A stretch of DNA of 64,000 nucleotides from Candidatus Eiseniibacteriota bacterium (GTDB lineage: Bacteria > Eisenbacteria > RBG-16-71-46 > CAIMUX01): positions 725,623 to 789,622 of the forward strand of contig JADJQY010000004.1 in NCBI GenBank assembly GCA_016712505.1, given 5' to 3'. Below, one piece after another: positions 48,155 to 56,491 of this stretch (the stretch's first letter is position 1; every line of letters starts with the position of its first letter). A program made the translations under genes and the position numbers. The notes beneath the pieces were generated by a model. It was not told where the DNA came from. It was given only the letters and a program-made list of their open reading frames with translations, and searched no databases.

Positions 48155-48820
48155 ATGGATTGGCAGGCGATCGGCCTCACGGTGCGGCTCGCCGCATCGA
48201 CCACCGCGATCCTCTTTCTGATCGGCGTGCCCCTCGCCTACTGGCTCGCCACGTCTCGGAGGCGGTGGCGCTACATTGTCGACGCACTGGTCGCGCTCCC
48301 CCTGGTCCTTCCTCCGACGGTGGTCGGCTTCTACCTTCTCGTCGCCACCGGCCCGCGTAGTCCGTTCGGGCGGCTCTACGAGCAGGCGACCGGAGCGCTC
48401 CTCCCCTTCTCCTACGAGGGCATTCTCCTCGGCTCGGTCATCTTCAATCTCCCGTTTGCAGTGCGTCCATTCGCCGCGGCCTTCGCCGCGGTCGATCGCC
48501 GCCTCATCGAGGCCTCCTGGTGCCTCGGCGAGTCCCGCTTCATCACCTTCTTCCGGATCACCTTTCGCACCGCCTGGCCCGGCGTGCTGGCCGGTCTGGT
48601 GCTCGCCTTCGCCCACACCGTCGGGGAGTTCGGCGTGGTCCTGATGCTCGGGGGAAACATCCCGGGGGAGACCAGGACCGTCTCGATCGCGATCTACGAT
48701 TCGGTCCAGGCGCTGAAGTTCCAGGAGGCGAACGCCACTGCGCTCTTGCTCCTCGGCTTCTCCTTCCTGGTGCTCTGCATCACCTACTCCCTCCAGCACC
48801 GGAAAGCGTTCCCGCTATGA
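48155..48820 (+). CDS. modB: Molybdate ABC transporter permease
   Basis: The 221-residue inner-membrane protein has five to six helices and the ABC permease EAA loop EASWCLGESRFITFFRITF (E-A-x3-G-x9 form), which docks on ModC. Other ModB marks are LPLVLPPTVVGFYLL near residue 50 and HTVGEFGVVLMLGGNIPGET near 150. Its stop overlaps the modC start (ATGA). The length is that of the family. Confidence 0.95.
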   Translation: MDWQAIGLTVRLAASTTAILFLIGVPLAYWLATSRRRWRYIVDALVALPLVLPPTVVGFYLLVATGPRSPFGRLYEQATGALLPFSYEGILLGSVIFNLPFAVRPFAAAFAAVDRRLIEASWCLGESRFITFFRITFRTAWPGVLAGLVLAFAHTVGEFGVVLMLGGNIPGETRTVSIAIYDSVQALKFQEANATALLLLGFSFLVLCITYSLQHRKAFPL

Positions 48821-49953
48821 GCGGTGCGCCCCAGGTCGACACGAGCGGCAAGCTCCAGGTCGACACGAGCGGCAAGCTCCAGGTCGACGTCGAGAAGCGA
48901 TTTCCCGGCTCCATCCCGATCCACGGGCGGTTCGAGAGCACGACCGCCGGAGGTGCGATCACCGTCCTCTTCGGTCCCTCGGGATGCGGCAAGACGACGA
49001 TTCTCCGCTGCCTGGCCGGGCTCGAGCGACCGGAACGCGGTTCCATTCGCTTCGAAGGAGAGTCGTGGTGCGACTCGGAGCGCAGCCTGTTCGTCAGCCC
49101 GCAACGCCGTGGGATCGGCTATCTCTCCCAGGACTACGCGCTCTTTCCGCATCTCACCGCCCTGGAGAACATTCGCTACGGGCTCCGCCGCCTGCCGCGT
49201 GAGGAGAGTCAACGGCGCGTGGTCGAGATCATCGACCTCCTCCACCTCGGCGGGCTCGAGCAGCGCTATCCTCGGCAGCTCTCCGGCGGGCAACAGCAGC
49301 GCGTGGCCGTGGCGCGCGCGGTGGTCCGGCGACCCCGCTTGCTGCTCCTCGACGAACCACTCTCCGCCCTCGACGCCCCGACCCGCGAGGAGTTGCGACG
49401 CGAACTCCGCCGGGTGCTCCAGCAGTGCGCGGTCCCTGCGGTCGTCGTGACCCACGACCGCATCGAAGCGATCGCGCTCGCCGACCAGATCGTGGTCCTC
49501 GAATCCGGTCAGGTACGTCAATGTGGTTCGACCGAAGAGGTGTTCTCCCGCCCCGCGGACCTCGCCGTCGCGCGAATTCTCGGCGTCGACACCGTGGTCC
49601 CCGGCAAGATCGTCGAGATTGCCGATGGCCTCGCCACCATCTCCGTCGGTCAGGCCGATCTCGTGGCGCTCGCCCCCGCCTTTCCCGGTCCCGAGGTCTT
49701 CGTCTGCATTCGTGCCGAGGAGGTGGCCCTCGAACGCGGCTCCACCGCGCAGAGCAGCGCCCGCAATCACCTCGTCGGACAGATCGTGAGCCTCTTCCGG
49801 GAAGGGCCCATCACCCGCGTCCACCTCGACTGCGGCTTCCCCCTCGCCGCGATCGTCACCCACCAATCGTCGCAAACCCTCGGCCTGCGCGAAGGCGCCA
49901 CGGTCACCGCCGTCCTCAAGGCCCCGGCGATCCACCTGATCGGGCGAGGGTAG
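48817..49953 (+). CDS. modC: Molybdate ABC transporter ATP-binding protein
   Basis: The 378-residue ATPase has Walker A FGPSGCGKTT near 55, the Q loop YLSQDYALFPHL, signature LSGGQQQRVA, Walker B LLLLDEPLSALD and switch VVVTHD. A C-terminal TOBE/MOP domain (about 290-378; SSARNHLVGQIVSLFREGP) can bind molybdate and regulate the transporter. The N-terminus is odd: QVDTSGKL is written twice and then begun a third time (QVDV), from a 24-bp tandem DNA repeat, so the first strand has been extended by duplication. Start overlaps modB (ATGA). Confidence 0.95.
   Translation: MSGAPQVDTSGKLQVDTSGKLQVDVEKRFPGSIPIHGRFESTTAGGAITVLFGPSGCGKTTILRCLAGLERPERGSIRFEGESWCDSERSLFVSPQRRGIGYLSQDYALFPHLTALENIRYGLRRLPREESQRRVVEIIDLLHLGGLEQRYPRQLSGGQQQRVAVARAVVRRPRLLLLDEPLSALDAPTREELRRELRRVLQQCAVPAVVVTHDRIEAIALADQIVVLESGQVRQCGSTEEVFSRPADLAVARILGVDTVVPGKIVEIADGLATISVGQADLVALAPAFPGPEVFVCIRAEEVALERGSTAQSSARNHLVGQIVSLFREGPITRVHLDCGFPLAAIVTHQSSQTLGLREGATVTAVLKAPAIHLIGRG
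48832..48888 (+). repeat. In-frame 24-bp tandem repeat at the start of modC
   Basis: Two exact 24-bp copies lie at 48832-48855 and 48856-48879, and a 9-bp partial copy follows to 48888. Each full copy encodes QVDTSGKL. The copies are identical at DNA level, which points to a recent slippage event. Confidence 0.9.
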
Positions 49954-50037
49954 GGCGAGGGTAGGGCCGAAGCGCGGAGGCGTGGTTCGCGCGAGGGATC
50001 CCTAGCGATTCAGTTCTCGCTTGACGCCAGCCCGGAT

Positions 50038-50070
50038 TTTAGTCAACGTGCATTGACTAAATTTAGTCAA
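50038..50070 (+). promoter_or_regulatory. Three TTTAGTCAA half-sites upstream of the DUF4143 ATPase gene
   Basis: TTTAGTCAA (50038-50046), TTGACTAAA (50053-50061) and TTTAGTCAA (50062-50070) form a 6-spaced inverted repeat and an 18-bp perfect palindrome. The TTGACT in the middle can be a -35 box. The block is the most AT-rich part of the neighbourhood and ends 28 bp before the ATG. It is a likely operator. Confidence 0.65.
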
Positions 50071-50098
50071 TGATGACTGATCAAACTGGAGACTGCGG

Positions 50099-51502
50099 AT
50101 GGACCCCCGATTTCTCCCTCACAACGCCCACCTCCAATCGATCCGGGACTTCTCCTCCCGCGACCCTAACCTGAGACAGTTGGCTAAGTTGCCTCTTCCG
50201 TACCGCTTTCCTCTTCTCGACCATTGGCGGCACCTCGAGGCCGGCATCTACTCCCTCACCGGGGGTCGGCAGATCGGCAAGACCACCGTCCTCAAGCAGT
50301 GGATGGCCCAATTGCTCGAGGCGGAAGTGGATCCGGGGCATGTCCGCTACTTCGCCGGGGAACTGATCGACGACCACCACACCCTGGTACGCCTGCTCAC
50401 CGAACAGGCCTCCGAGTGGGCCGGGCGAGGGCGTGGCTACCTGGTGGTCGACGAGGTCAGCTACATCCGGGACTGGGACAAGGGGGTGAAGTTCCTGGCC
50501 GATGCCGGGATCCTGGAGAATGTCATCCTGATGATCTCCGGCTCCGACTCAGCCCTCATTCAGGAGGCCAGGATGCGCTTCCCCGGGAGACGTGGAACGA
50601 GCGCGATCGTCGACTTCCACCTCGGTCCGCTGACCTTCGGGGAGTACGTGGATCTGGCGAAGCGGATGCCGACCGCGGGCCGGCGCTCGCTCCTCGGCCC
50701 CGTGGAGGGGATCGCCGAGCCCACCCGCCGGCTCCTTGACGCCGACTTCGCGCGCTACCTCGCCCACGGGGGATTCCTGCGTGCGATCAATGACATGGCC
50801 CAGGGCGATGCGATTCTCCCCTCCACGTTTTCCACCTACGGCGACTGGATCCGGGGGGACATGATCAAACGAGGTAAGCAAGAAACCTACCTCCGCGAGA
50901 TTCTGGCCGCCATCGCCGCGCGCTACGGCACGCAAGTGACATGGAACGCCCTGGCTCGCGATCTGTCGATCGAGCATCCAGCGACCGTCGCGGACTACGT
51001 GTCGCTCCTCGGCTCGATGGACGCGGTCTTTGTCCAGCCCGCGCTGATCGAAGACAAGTTGACCGCTGCACCGCGCAAGGCTCGCCGGGTGATGTTCACC
51101 GATCCGTTTGTTTTTCACGCCGTCAATGCGTGGCTCCAACCCGGCCCCGATCCCCACCGCCAAACGGTACAGCCGATCCTCGACGACCCCGAGTCCTCCG
51201 CTCGTCTGGCCGAAGCCTGTGCCGTAACCCACGTGCGGCGCTTCCATCCGACCTACTACATCAAGGCCGAGGGCGAGGTCGACATCGCCTACACCGAAGG
51301 GAAGCGCATCCACCCGATCGAGGTGAAGTGGACCCAGCAACTCCGTCCCAAAGACCTGAAGCAGATCGCAAAGTACAAGCACGGGAGAATCTGGGCACGC
51401 ACCTGGAACACGCGCGAGATCGCGGGTCTCGCGGTCGAACCGCTCCCGCTGGCGCTCTACCGGCTTGGGCGGAGTACGGACCAGGTGCGATCGCCGCGAT
51501 GA
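50099..51502 (+). CDS. AAA ATPase with DUF4143-like C-terminal nuclease fold
   Basis: The 467-residue protein has Walker A LTGGRQIGKTTVLKQW near 57, Walker B YLVVDEVSYIRDWD, sensor MISGSDSALIQE, a winged helix (WNALARDLSIEHPATVADYV) and a C-terminal DUF4143 region with GEVDIAYTEGKRIHPIEVKW, where D, E and K fit a PD-(D/E)XK site. It is a single-gene unit. The closest thing in the window is the DUF234 ATPase at 39678, which has the same architecture and a like set of three upstream half-sites but little direct sequence similarity. Such genes are common in mobile or defence-rich regions. Function unknown. Confidence 0.88.
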   Translation: MDPRFLPHNAHLQSIRDFSSRDPNLRQLAKLPLPYRFPLLDHWRHLEAGIYSLTGGRQIGKTTVLKQWMAQLLEAEVDPGHVRYFAGELIDDHHTLVRLLTEQASEWAGRGRGYLVVDEVSYIRDWDKGVKFLADAGILENVILMISGSDSALIQEARMRFPGRRGTSAIVDFHLGPLTFGEYVDLAKRMPTAGRRSLLGPVEGIAEPTRRLLDADFARYLAHGGFLRAINDMAQGDAILPSTFSTYGDWIRGDMIKRGKQETYLREILAAIAARYGTQVTWNALARDLSIEHPATVADYVSLLGSMDAVFVQPALIEDKLTAAPRKARRVMFTDPFVFHAVNAWLQPGPDPHRQTVQPILDDPESSARLAEACAVTHVRRFHPTYYIKAEGEVDIAYTEGKRIHPIEVKWTQQLRPKDLKQIAKYKHGRIWARTWNTREIAGLAVEPLPLALYRLGRSTDQVRSPR

Positions 51503-51774
51503 ACACACACCGGAGGAAGAACGCAGGCCCGGGATCAGTGGGACATCCGCACCTTCGAATCGCGGGCGACACTGGCGCTCTCCGGACGCCAATTCGACGA
51601 CAGGGCGTGGACCGTGCAGTCCGGGTTGCATTCCGCGCCGGGACTCAGTAGCGTTCCCCGGTCGCCCAAGGTGCCCGGTTCGCATCTCGCCTACGCTCAG
51701 GGAGGACGGGGCGGTTTCGCGAACTCGATTAGCCCGTGCAGGATGTGTACGACCCACGCAAGGAGTGACACCCG

Positions 51775-52410
51775 ATGAGATCCCGGCTTGCCCTGCTGAC
51801 CCTCGCCGTGATGACAGCATTCACCCCGTTCGATCGTGCCGCGGCTGATGAGCACCCGAAGACGCCGGCGGAGCACCCTGCTGCGGCCGGCGAGCAGGTG
51901 AAGGGGGGCGAGCACCCCACTGCCGTAGGCGACATCATCGCGGTCGCGACGGGTGCGGGTCAGTTCAAGACTTTGGTCCAGGCGGTGGCCGCCGCCGGTT
52001 TGGTCGAGACCCTTCAGGGCAAGGGTCCCTTTACCCTGTTTGCCCCGACCGACGAAGCCTTCGCGAAGCTGCCCGAAGGCACCCTGGCGAACCTGCTCAA
52101 GCCGGAGAACAAGGACACCTTGGTCGCCGTTTTGACCTACCACGTCGTTCCGGAGATCCTGGCCGCCGGAAGCATAAAGACCATGCAGGTCAAGACGGTC
52201 GGCGGAAGGAAACTCAGCCTCGAAGTCGGTGCGTCCGGCGTGGTGGCCGGAGGAGCCAAGGTGGTCAAGACCGACCTCGCAGCTTCGAATGGGGTCATCC
52301 ACGTCATCGACGCGGTCATGGTGCCCGGCGCGCCGACGACGGAAGATACCGCGCCCGCCGAGGCAGAAGATCCGAAGAAGGCCAAGCCAAAGGACCATCC
52401 CGGCCACTAG
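51775..52410 (+). CDS. Secreted fasciclin (FAS1) domain protein
   Basis: The 211-residue protein has a signal peptide (residues 1-24), a His/Pro/Glu-rich spacer (about 26-50) and one complete FAS1 domain: FKTLVQAVAAAGLVETLQGK, GPFTLFAPTDEAFAKLP (H1 region), VLTYHVVPEILAAGSI and NGVIHVIDAVMVP (H2 region). FAS1 domains mediate adhesion or matrix contact. The tail is acidic and then lysine-rich. AAGGAG precedes the ATG. The 272 bp before it show no other gene. Confidence 0.92.
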   Translation: MRSRLALLTLAVMTAFTPFDRAAADEHPKTPAEHPAAAGEQVKGGEHPTAVGDIIAVATGAGQFKTLVQAVAAAGLVETLQGKGPFTLFAPTDEAFAKLPEGTLANLLKPENKDTLVAVLTYHVVPEILAAGSIKTMQVKTVGGRKLSLEVGASGVVAGGAKVVKTDLAASNGVIHVIDAVMVPGAPTTEDTAPAEAEDPKKAKPKDHPGH

Positions 52411-52503
52411 CGCCGCGCGAAATCGAGCGGACCGCGATCTACCACCCTCGGGCCGGACATCGATCCGGCTCACCCGAGCTGTCGTTGATCAGAGGAGAAC
52501 TGC

Positions 52504-53931
52504 ATGCGGGGCAACCGTTCGCGTTGGTCTTTCCCGAATCGATTCGTGATCCTGGTCGCCCTCATGGCGCAGGGCCTCGGCACGGCGTCGCAAGCCGAGC
52601 CGCCAACGACCGCAGCACAGCCGGCGCAAGCAGCACCGTCGACGCAAGCAGGGCAGTCGGCGGGCGCCGACAGCACCTATGTGCCGACGATCGTCACCGG
52701 CGACATTCAGGCCGGAATCGAGAAGCACATCGCGGAGCAGGTGGCTCTGGGAGGGGGCTACTTCCGGATTCCATTCGAGGGGAAGGAACTGGAGCTGAAG
52801 TTGGTCCGGGTCCACCTCGAGTACCTGGCATCCCTCGCACCACAGCGTCACTTCGCCTGCGTCGACATGGCCAGCGCCGACGGTCAGTTCTACGACGTCG
52901 ACTTCTTTCTCAACGGCGATCCGGGAGCGATGACCGTCTCGGAAACCACCGTGCACAAGCTGAACGGTCAGCCGTACTATCTGTGGGAGCAAAAGGAAGA
53001 CAAGACGTGGGAACGCACACCGGTCGATCGAGCCACAAACCAGCTCCTGGGAGTGCTGACCGGCAGCGATGCCTTCGAGTTCCGCTATCAGGCCACGCTC
53101 CCCGCGCTCTCGGGAAAGGCAAGATGCTGGCTCCCCCTCGCCCAGTCCGATCCGTTCCAGACCGTGACGCTGACGTCGATCCAAGCCCCGGGCGAGCAGC
53201 GAACGCTCTTGGATCAAGCGCACGGAAACCGGGTCCTCTTCCTCGAACTCGACCCAGAGGATGGGGGCAAACAGATTGAGGTGATCTATCAGGTCGAACG
53301 GACGGAGAAGGGGGCCTACGCCGGCGACCCTGAGGAGGCGAGGCGCCACCTCGGCCCGGAGCGTCGGGTCCCCCTGGACGATCAGATCAAGCAGATCGCG
53401 CTCAAGGCGATCGAAGGGCAGGGCGGCGATCTGATGCGCGCCCGGGCGCTCTATGATGAAGTCATCAATCAGATGCGCTACATGAAATTCGGTCAGGGTT
53501 GGGGGCAGGGCGACGCGACCTACGCTTGCGATACCCGTTACGGCAACTGCACCGACTACCACGCCTATTTCATCAGCCTGGCGCGGTCAGTCGGGATCCC
53601 CGCCCGATTCGCCATCGGAGCCGCGATCCCGTCGGAACGGAACGAAGGGGGCACCGACGGGTACCACTGTTGGGCCGAGTTCTACGCCGACGGCAAGTGG
53701 TGGCCGGTGGACATCAGCGAGGCCGACAAGTTCAGTTCGCTCAGCGCCTACTTCTTCGGTCACCATCCGGCCAACCGCCTGGAGTTCACCCGAGGGCGCG
53801 ACCTGGTGCTCGATCCCGGCCCTGCCGCGGGTCCCATCAACTTCCTCGCTTACCCCTATCTCGAAGTCGAAGGACAGACCCAGAAGGTCTCGACCCTCTT
53901 CCTCTTCCGCCGTGCCGGGGGAAAGTCCTAG
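52504..53931 (+). CDS. Secreted transglutaminase-like protein
   Basis: The 475-residue protein has a signal peptide, a low-complexity Ala/Gln/Thr spacer (about 35-58), a beta-rich N-terminal part and a transglutaminase-like domain from about 295. The triad is visible: Cys in YGNCTDYHAYFISLARSVGI, His in DGYHCWAEFYADGKW and Asp in WWPVDISEADK. Such secreted domains usually act as cysteine peptidases or amidases, not as cross-linkers. A Shine-Dalgarno GGAGAA lies just before the ATG. It faces the sterol-desaturase gene tail to tail with 6 bp between stops. Confidence 0.9.
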   Translation: MRGNRSRWSFPNRFVILVALMAQGLGTASQAEPPTTAAQPAQAAPSTQAGQSAGADSTYVPTIVTGDIQAGIEKHIAEQVALGGGYFRIPFEGKELELKLVRVHLEYLASLAPQRHFACVDMASADGQFYDVDFFLNGDPGAMTVSETTVHKLNGQPYYLWEQKEDKTWERTPVDRATNQLLGVLTGSDAFEFRYQATLPALSGKARCWLPLAQSDPFQTVTLTSIQAPGEQRTLLDQAHGNRVLFLELDPEDGGKQIEVIYQVERTEKGAYAGDPEEARRHLGPERRVPLDDQIKQIALKAIEGQGGDLMRARALYDEVINQMRYMKFGQGWGQGDATYACDTRYGNCTDYHAYFISLARSVGIPARFAIGAAIPSERNEGGTDGYHCWAEFYADGKWWPVDISEADKFSSLSAYFFGHHPANRLEFTRGRDLVLDPGPAAGPINFLAYPYLEVEGQTQKVSTLFLFRRAGGKS

Positions 53932-53937
53932 CCGCGC

Positions 53938-54759
53938 CTAGCGGGCGGATTCCGAATCCACGGCTCCCGCGCGCCGAGTGAGCGGCCACAGGAGTTCGCC
54001 CGCCAGTGATTCCGGCATCGCCTCGATTCCCGCGTAGCCAAGCCGTTCCGGAGAGCGATCCCTCGGCCAGTAGGCGGTGCGGAAGAGATGGTCCCAGAGG
54101 CTGAAGACGATCCCGAAATTCTTGGCCACTCCTCCCTCCACCGAACGATCGTGGTGCCAGAGGTGCATCCGCGGGCTGTTCAACACCCAGCCGAGTCGGC
54201 CGAAGCCGATGTCAAGATTGGAGTGATTGAGTTCGCCCCAGAAGGTCGTCACGATGGCCACGGCGGCGATCGCCTCCGGTGAGACGTTGAGCAGAGTGAG
54301 GGGCAGCCACTGGAGGGCGCGGTAGACGAGAATCTCCGCCCAATGAAAACGCCAGTTGCCGATCCAGTCCATGGTCGTGATCGCGTGGTGTACCTGATGA
54401 AACGTCCAGAGCCAGGGAACGCGATGAAGCAGATTGTGGATGCACCACTGCAGGAAGTCGGCCACGACCAGGAAGACCACGAACTGCACCGGGAGCGGCC
54501 AGGTCGCAACCGGCGACCCCTCGACCGAGACTCCCGCCGAGCGCATCGCCTGCGCTCCAACCAGCGCGATCGCGCCACTGATTCCGGCCGTCACCAGCGA
54601 TAGCAAGTGACCATTCAGGGCAAGGAATCCCAGATCCCGGAGCCAACCACGCCGGAACGCCGGTTGTCCCCGGCGCCAGGGAACCGCGCGCTCCGCCACG
54701 AGGAAGAGCGCAGAGATGATGAGCAGCCACAAGAGGTACGCCATCGCGGAAGGCATCAT
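53938..54759 (-). CDS. Sterol desaturase/fatty acid hydroxylase superfamily protein
   Basis: The product of 273 residues from the ATG at 54759 has about four membrane helices and the diiron histidine boxes HNLLHR, HQVHH and HLWHH, with a fourth His in ELNHSN. Members hydroxylate or desaturate lipids, carotenoids or sterols at the membrane using O2. The substrate cannot be told from the sequence. An open frame runs 17 codons further upstream, but those residues are polar and unlike the family. No operon partner. Confidence 0.88.
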   Translation of the reverse strand: MMPSAMAYLLWLLIISALFLVAERAVPWRRGQPAFRRGWLRDLGFLALNGHLLSLVTAGISGAIALVGAQAMRSAGVSVEGSPVATWPLPVQFVVFLVVADFLQWCIHNLLHRVPWLWTFHQVHHAITTMDWIGNWRFHWAEILVYRALQWLPLTLLNVSPEAIAAVAIVTTFWGELNHSNLDIGFGRLGWVLNSPRMHLWHHDRSVEGGVAKNFGIVFSLWDHLFRTAYWPRDRSPERLGYAGIEAMPESLAGELLWPLTRRAGAVDSESAR

Positions 54760-54870
54760 GGCAGAGCATCTGGGGGTTGAACAAGGACTCGCACCGCCCG
54801 AGGTGCGCAAAGGATGGGTGCCGGACCCAGGAAACGTCGCGGTCCCCGCGGAGTACGCGGTCGAAACCGT

Positions 54871-54900
54871 TTGAATCTATACCCTACCCCCGTATACTAT
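54871..54900 (+). promoter_or_regulatory. rcnR promoter with G/C-tract operator
   Basis: TTGAAT (54871-54876) and TATACT (54893-54898), 16 bp apart, form a promoter. The spacer carries TATACCCTACCCCCGTATA (54878-54896), a C-tract flanked by TATA-like arms, which is the general form of RcnR/FrmR/CsoR-type operators (TACT-G-tract or ACCCCC). RcnR bound here would block its own promoter until Ni or Co binds. Confidence 0.65.
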
Positions 54901-54921
54901 CCGAGAGTCAAGGGGGGCATG

Positions 54922-55203
54922 ATGGCGCATCTGATCCGGGACAAGAAGAAGCTGCTCAACCGACTGGCTCGGATCAAGGGTCAGATCAACGCCATCGAGC
55001 GCGCGATCGAGCAGGGCGAAGACTCGTGCGAGCCGGTCCTGCAGAGGATCGCCGCCTGCCGCGGTGCGATGAACGGTCTGATGGCCCAGGTGATCGAGGG
55101 CCACGTGCGCTCTCACCTGCTCGATCCGCACACCAAGCCAACCTCGCATCAGGCCGAGGCGGCCCAGGAACTGCTCGACGTGATCCACACCTATCTCAAA
55201 TGA
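54922..55203 (+). CDS. rcnR: RcnR-like Ni/Co-sensing repressor of the CsoR/RcnR family
   Basis: The 93-residue all-helical repressor has the family core KKKLLNRLARIKGQINAIER and CRGAMNGLMAQVIEGHV. Read from the second of two adjacent ATGs (54922), the metal fingerprint is His3, Cys36, His61 and His65, which matches the His3-Cys35-His60-His64 set of RcnR and differs from the Cys-His-Cys of copper-sensing CsoR. A Ni or Co sensor is thus likely. AGGGGGG precedes the start. The operator-like C-tract lies upstream, and a RcnA-type exporter follows on the same strand. Confidence 0.85.
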   Translation: MAHLIRDKKKLLNRLARIKGQINAIERAIEQGEDSCEPVLQRIAACRGAMNGLMAQVIEGHVRSHLLDPHTKPTSHQAEAAQELLDVIHTYLK

Positions 55204-55246
55204 CGCGGGTCTCAAGTGACGCGGGTCTCAAGTGACGCGGGCTCAG
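55201..55246 (+). repeat. 16-bp tandem repeat starting at the rcnR stop codon
   Basis: TGACGCGGGTCTCAAG occurs at 55201-55216 and 55217-55232, and a partial third copy runs to about 55246. The TGA that ends rcnR is the first base triplet of the first copy. No hairpin or coding role is evident. Confidence 0.85.
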
Positions 55247-55339
55247 GTGCCGCAAGCTCGAGTGAGGCATCGAGGCTGCGGCGATGAGGCTTGGTGACGG
55301 AACAGGGGACGACGCGATCTGGGCCAAGTAGGGGGAGCG

Positions 55340-56026
55340 GTGGTCATCGCAGGCAGCGCAACCATCTACATGACCGCAATCTCGATCGGGATGTTGCACG
55401 GGGTCGAGCCTGGTCACGGTTGGCCGATCGCGGCGGTGTTCGCGCTCAACCACCGCCGCCGCTGGTGGTACGGGGTGTGGGCGGCCATCATCCTGGCCGG
55501 AGCGCATCTGATCTCCTCCTTCGCCCTGGTTGCCCTCTACACACTGGCCAATCGGTTCTTCAAACTGGATGGCCTACCGGGCCTGAACATCGTCGCGGGC
55601 GGCCTCCTGCTGCTGATGGCGGTGCACCAGTGGCGGAGTCAGGGGCACGGGCACGGGCACGGGCACGGGCACGCGCACGAGTCTGTGGCAGCGGGATCAG
55701 GTCCGACCGAATCGGCGCCGGGTCGGAAGGAGGAGTTGGCAAAGGGCGGGCTGCTCGGCCTGGCGGCATTCGCCTTCTTGCTCGGGTTCGCCCACGAGGA
55801 GGAGTTCGCCATTCTCGCCCTGTCCGCCGGGAAGGCGAGCGCGTGGGCGGTCATGTCGGTCTACGCGCTGGCGGTTGCGGGGAGCTTGATCCTCCTCACC
55901 TGCCTCGCGATCGCTACCTTGAATCGCTTCGAACCGCAGTTCCGCGCGCACGAGAAACGGCTCCCGCGGATCAGTGCAGCGATCCTGGGGCTGATGGGGG
56001 TCATCTACATCCTCGGGTGGATGTAA
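55340..56026 (+). CDS. rcnA: RcnA/NicO-type Ni/Co exporter
   Basis: The 228-residue membrane protein has the NicO signature HGVEPGHGWPIAAV in helix 1, about six helices, and a cytoplasmic His-rich loop HGHGHGHGHAHE near residue 105 that is encoded by a GGGCAC hexamer repeat. The matching second-half motif is LGFAHEEEFAILAL. Such proteins export Ni2+ or Co2+ across the inner membrane. GTG start with GGGGGAGCG upstream. The place after the RcnR-like gene and before the CzcCBA genes supports a Ni/Co efflux role. Confidence 0.9.
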   Translation: MVIAGSATIYMTAISIGMLHGVEPGHGWPIAAVFALNHRRRWWYGVWAAIILAGAHLISSFALVALYTLANRFFKLDGLPGLNIVAGGLLLLMAVHQWRSQGHGHGHGHGHAHESVAAGSGPTESAPGRKEELAKGGLLGLAAFAFLLGFAHEEEFAILALSAGKASAWAVMSVYALAVAGSLILLTCLAIATLNRFEPQFRAHEKRLPRISAAILGLMGVIYILGWM

Positions 56027-56033
56027 GCTCAAC

Positions 56034-56402
56034 ATGGGGAACTTGCGGCGGCTCCACCGAGCGATTGTAATCCTCGGGACCCTGGCCTGGATCCTGGGGA
56101 TCGCGTGCCCGTCGCTGCTCGCGCTGCATCTCATTCATGACCATCACCACTCGGGCGCGTCGGGGGATGCCCCCGCGCACCGACACGCCGAGGAGGACGA
56201 CGCGCACGCCCACGCGCTGGCAGATCCGATTCCGCTGCGTCGACCGTCGCATCCCTCTCCAGAGGGGGCGATCACCCTCGCCATCGAACTCCACCCCGTC
56301 CCCATCGCGCGCCTCTGGACCTCGGCCCCGGAGCCCGCGATCGACACCACGCCTCATCGAACCGAGCCCTTTGCTGCGAGGTCACCCGTTCTTCGGATCT
56401 GA
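56034..56402 (+). CDS. Small His-rich exported or membrane-anchored protein
   Basis: The 122-residue product has one hydrophobic segment (AIVILGTLAWILGIACPSLL, residues 10-29) and then a His/Asp-rich stretch with HLIHDHHHSG and HRHAEEDDAHAHA. The segment can be a signal or an anchor, leaving the rest outside. It starts 8 bp after the exporter gene, so it is in the same operon, and could bind Ni/Co in the periplasm before CzcCBA removes it. I do not recognise a named family. The C-terminal half is Pro-rich. Confidence 0.75.
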   Translation: MGNLRRLHRAIVILGTLAWILGIACPSLLALHLIHDHHHSGASGDAPAHRHAEEDDAHAHALADPIPLRRPSHPSPEGAITLAIELHPVPIARLWTSAPEPAIDTTPHRTEPFAARSPVLRI

Positions 56403-56491
56403 TCCGGGTTCGCTCCCCCACCGCCATCCCTGACCGACCTGGTCCGCGTCCGGACCGGGGCGGAATCGTTGCACCCCAGAACGGAGGGAGT

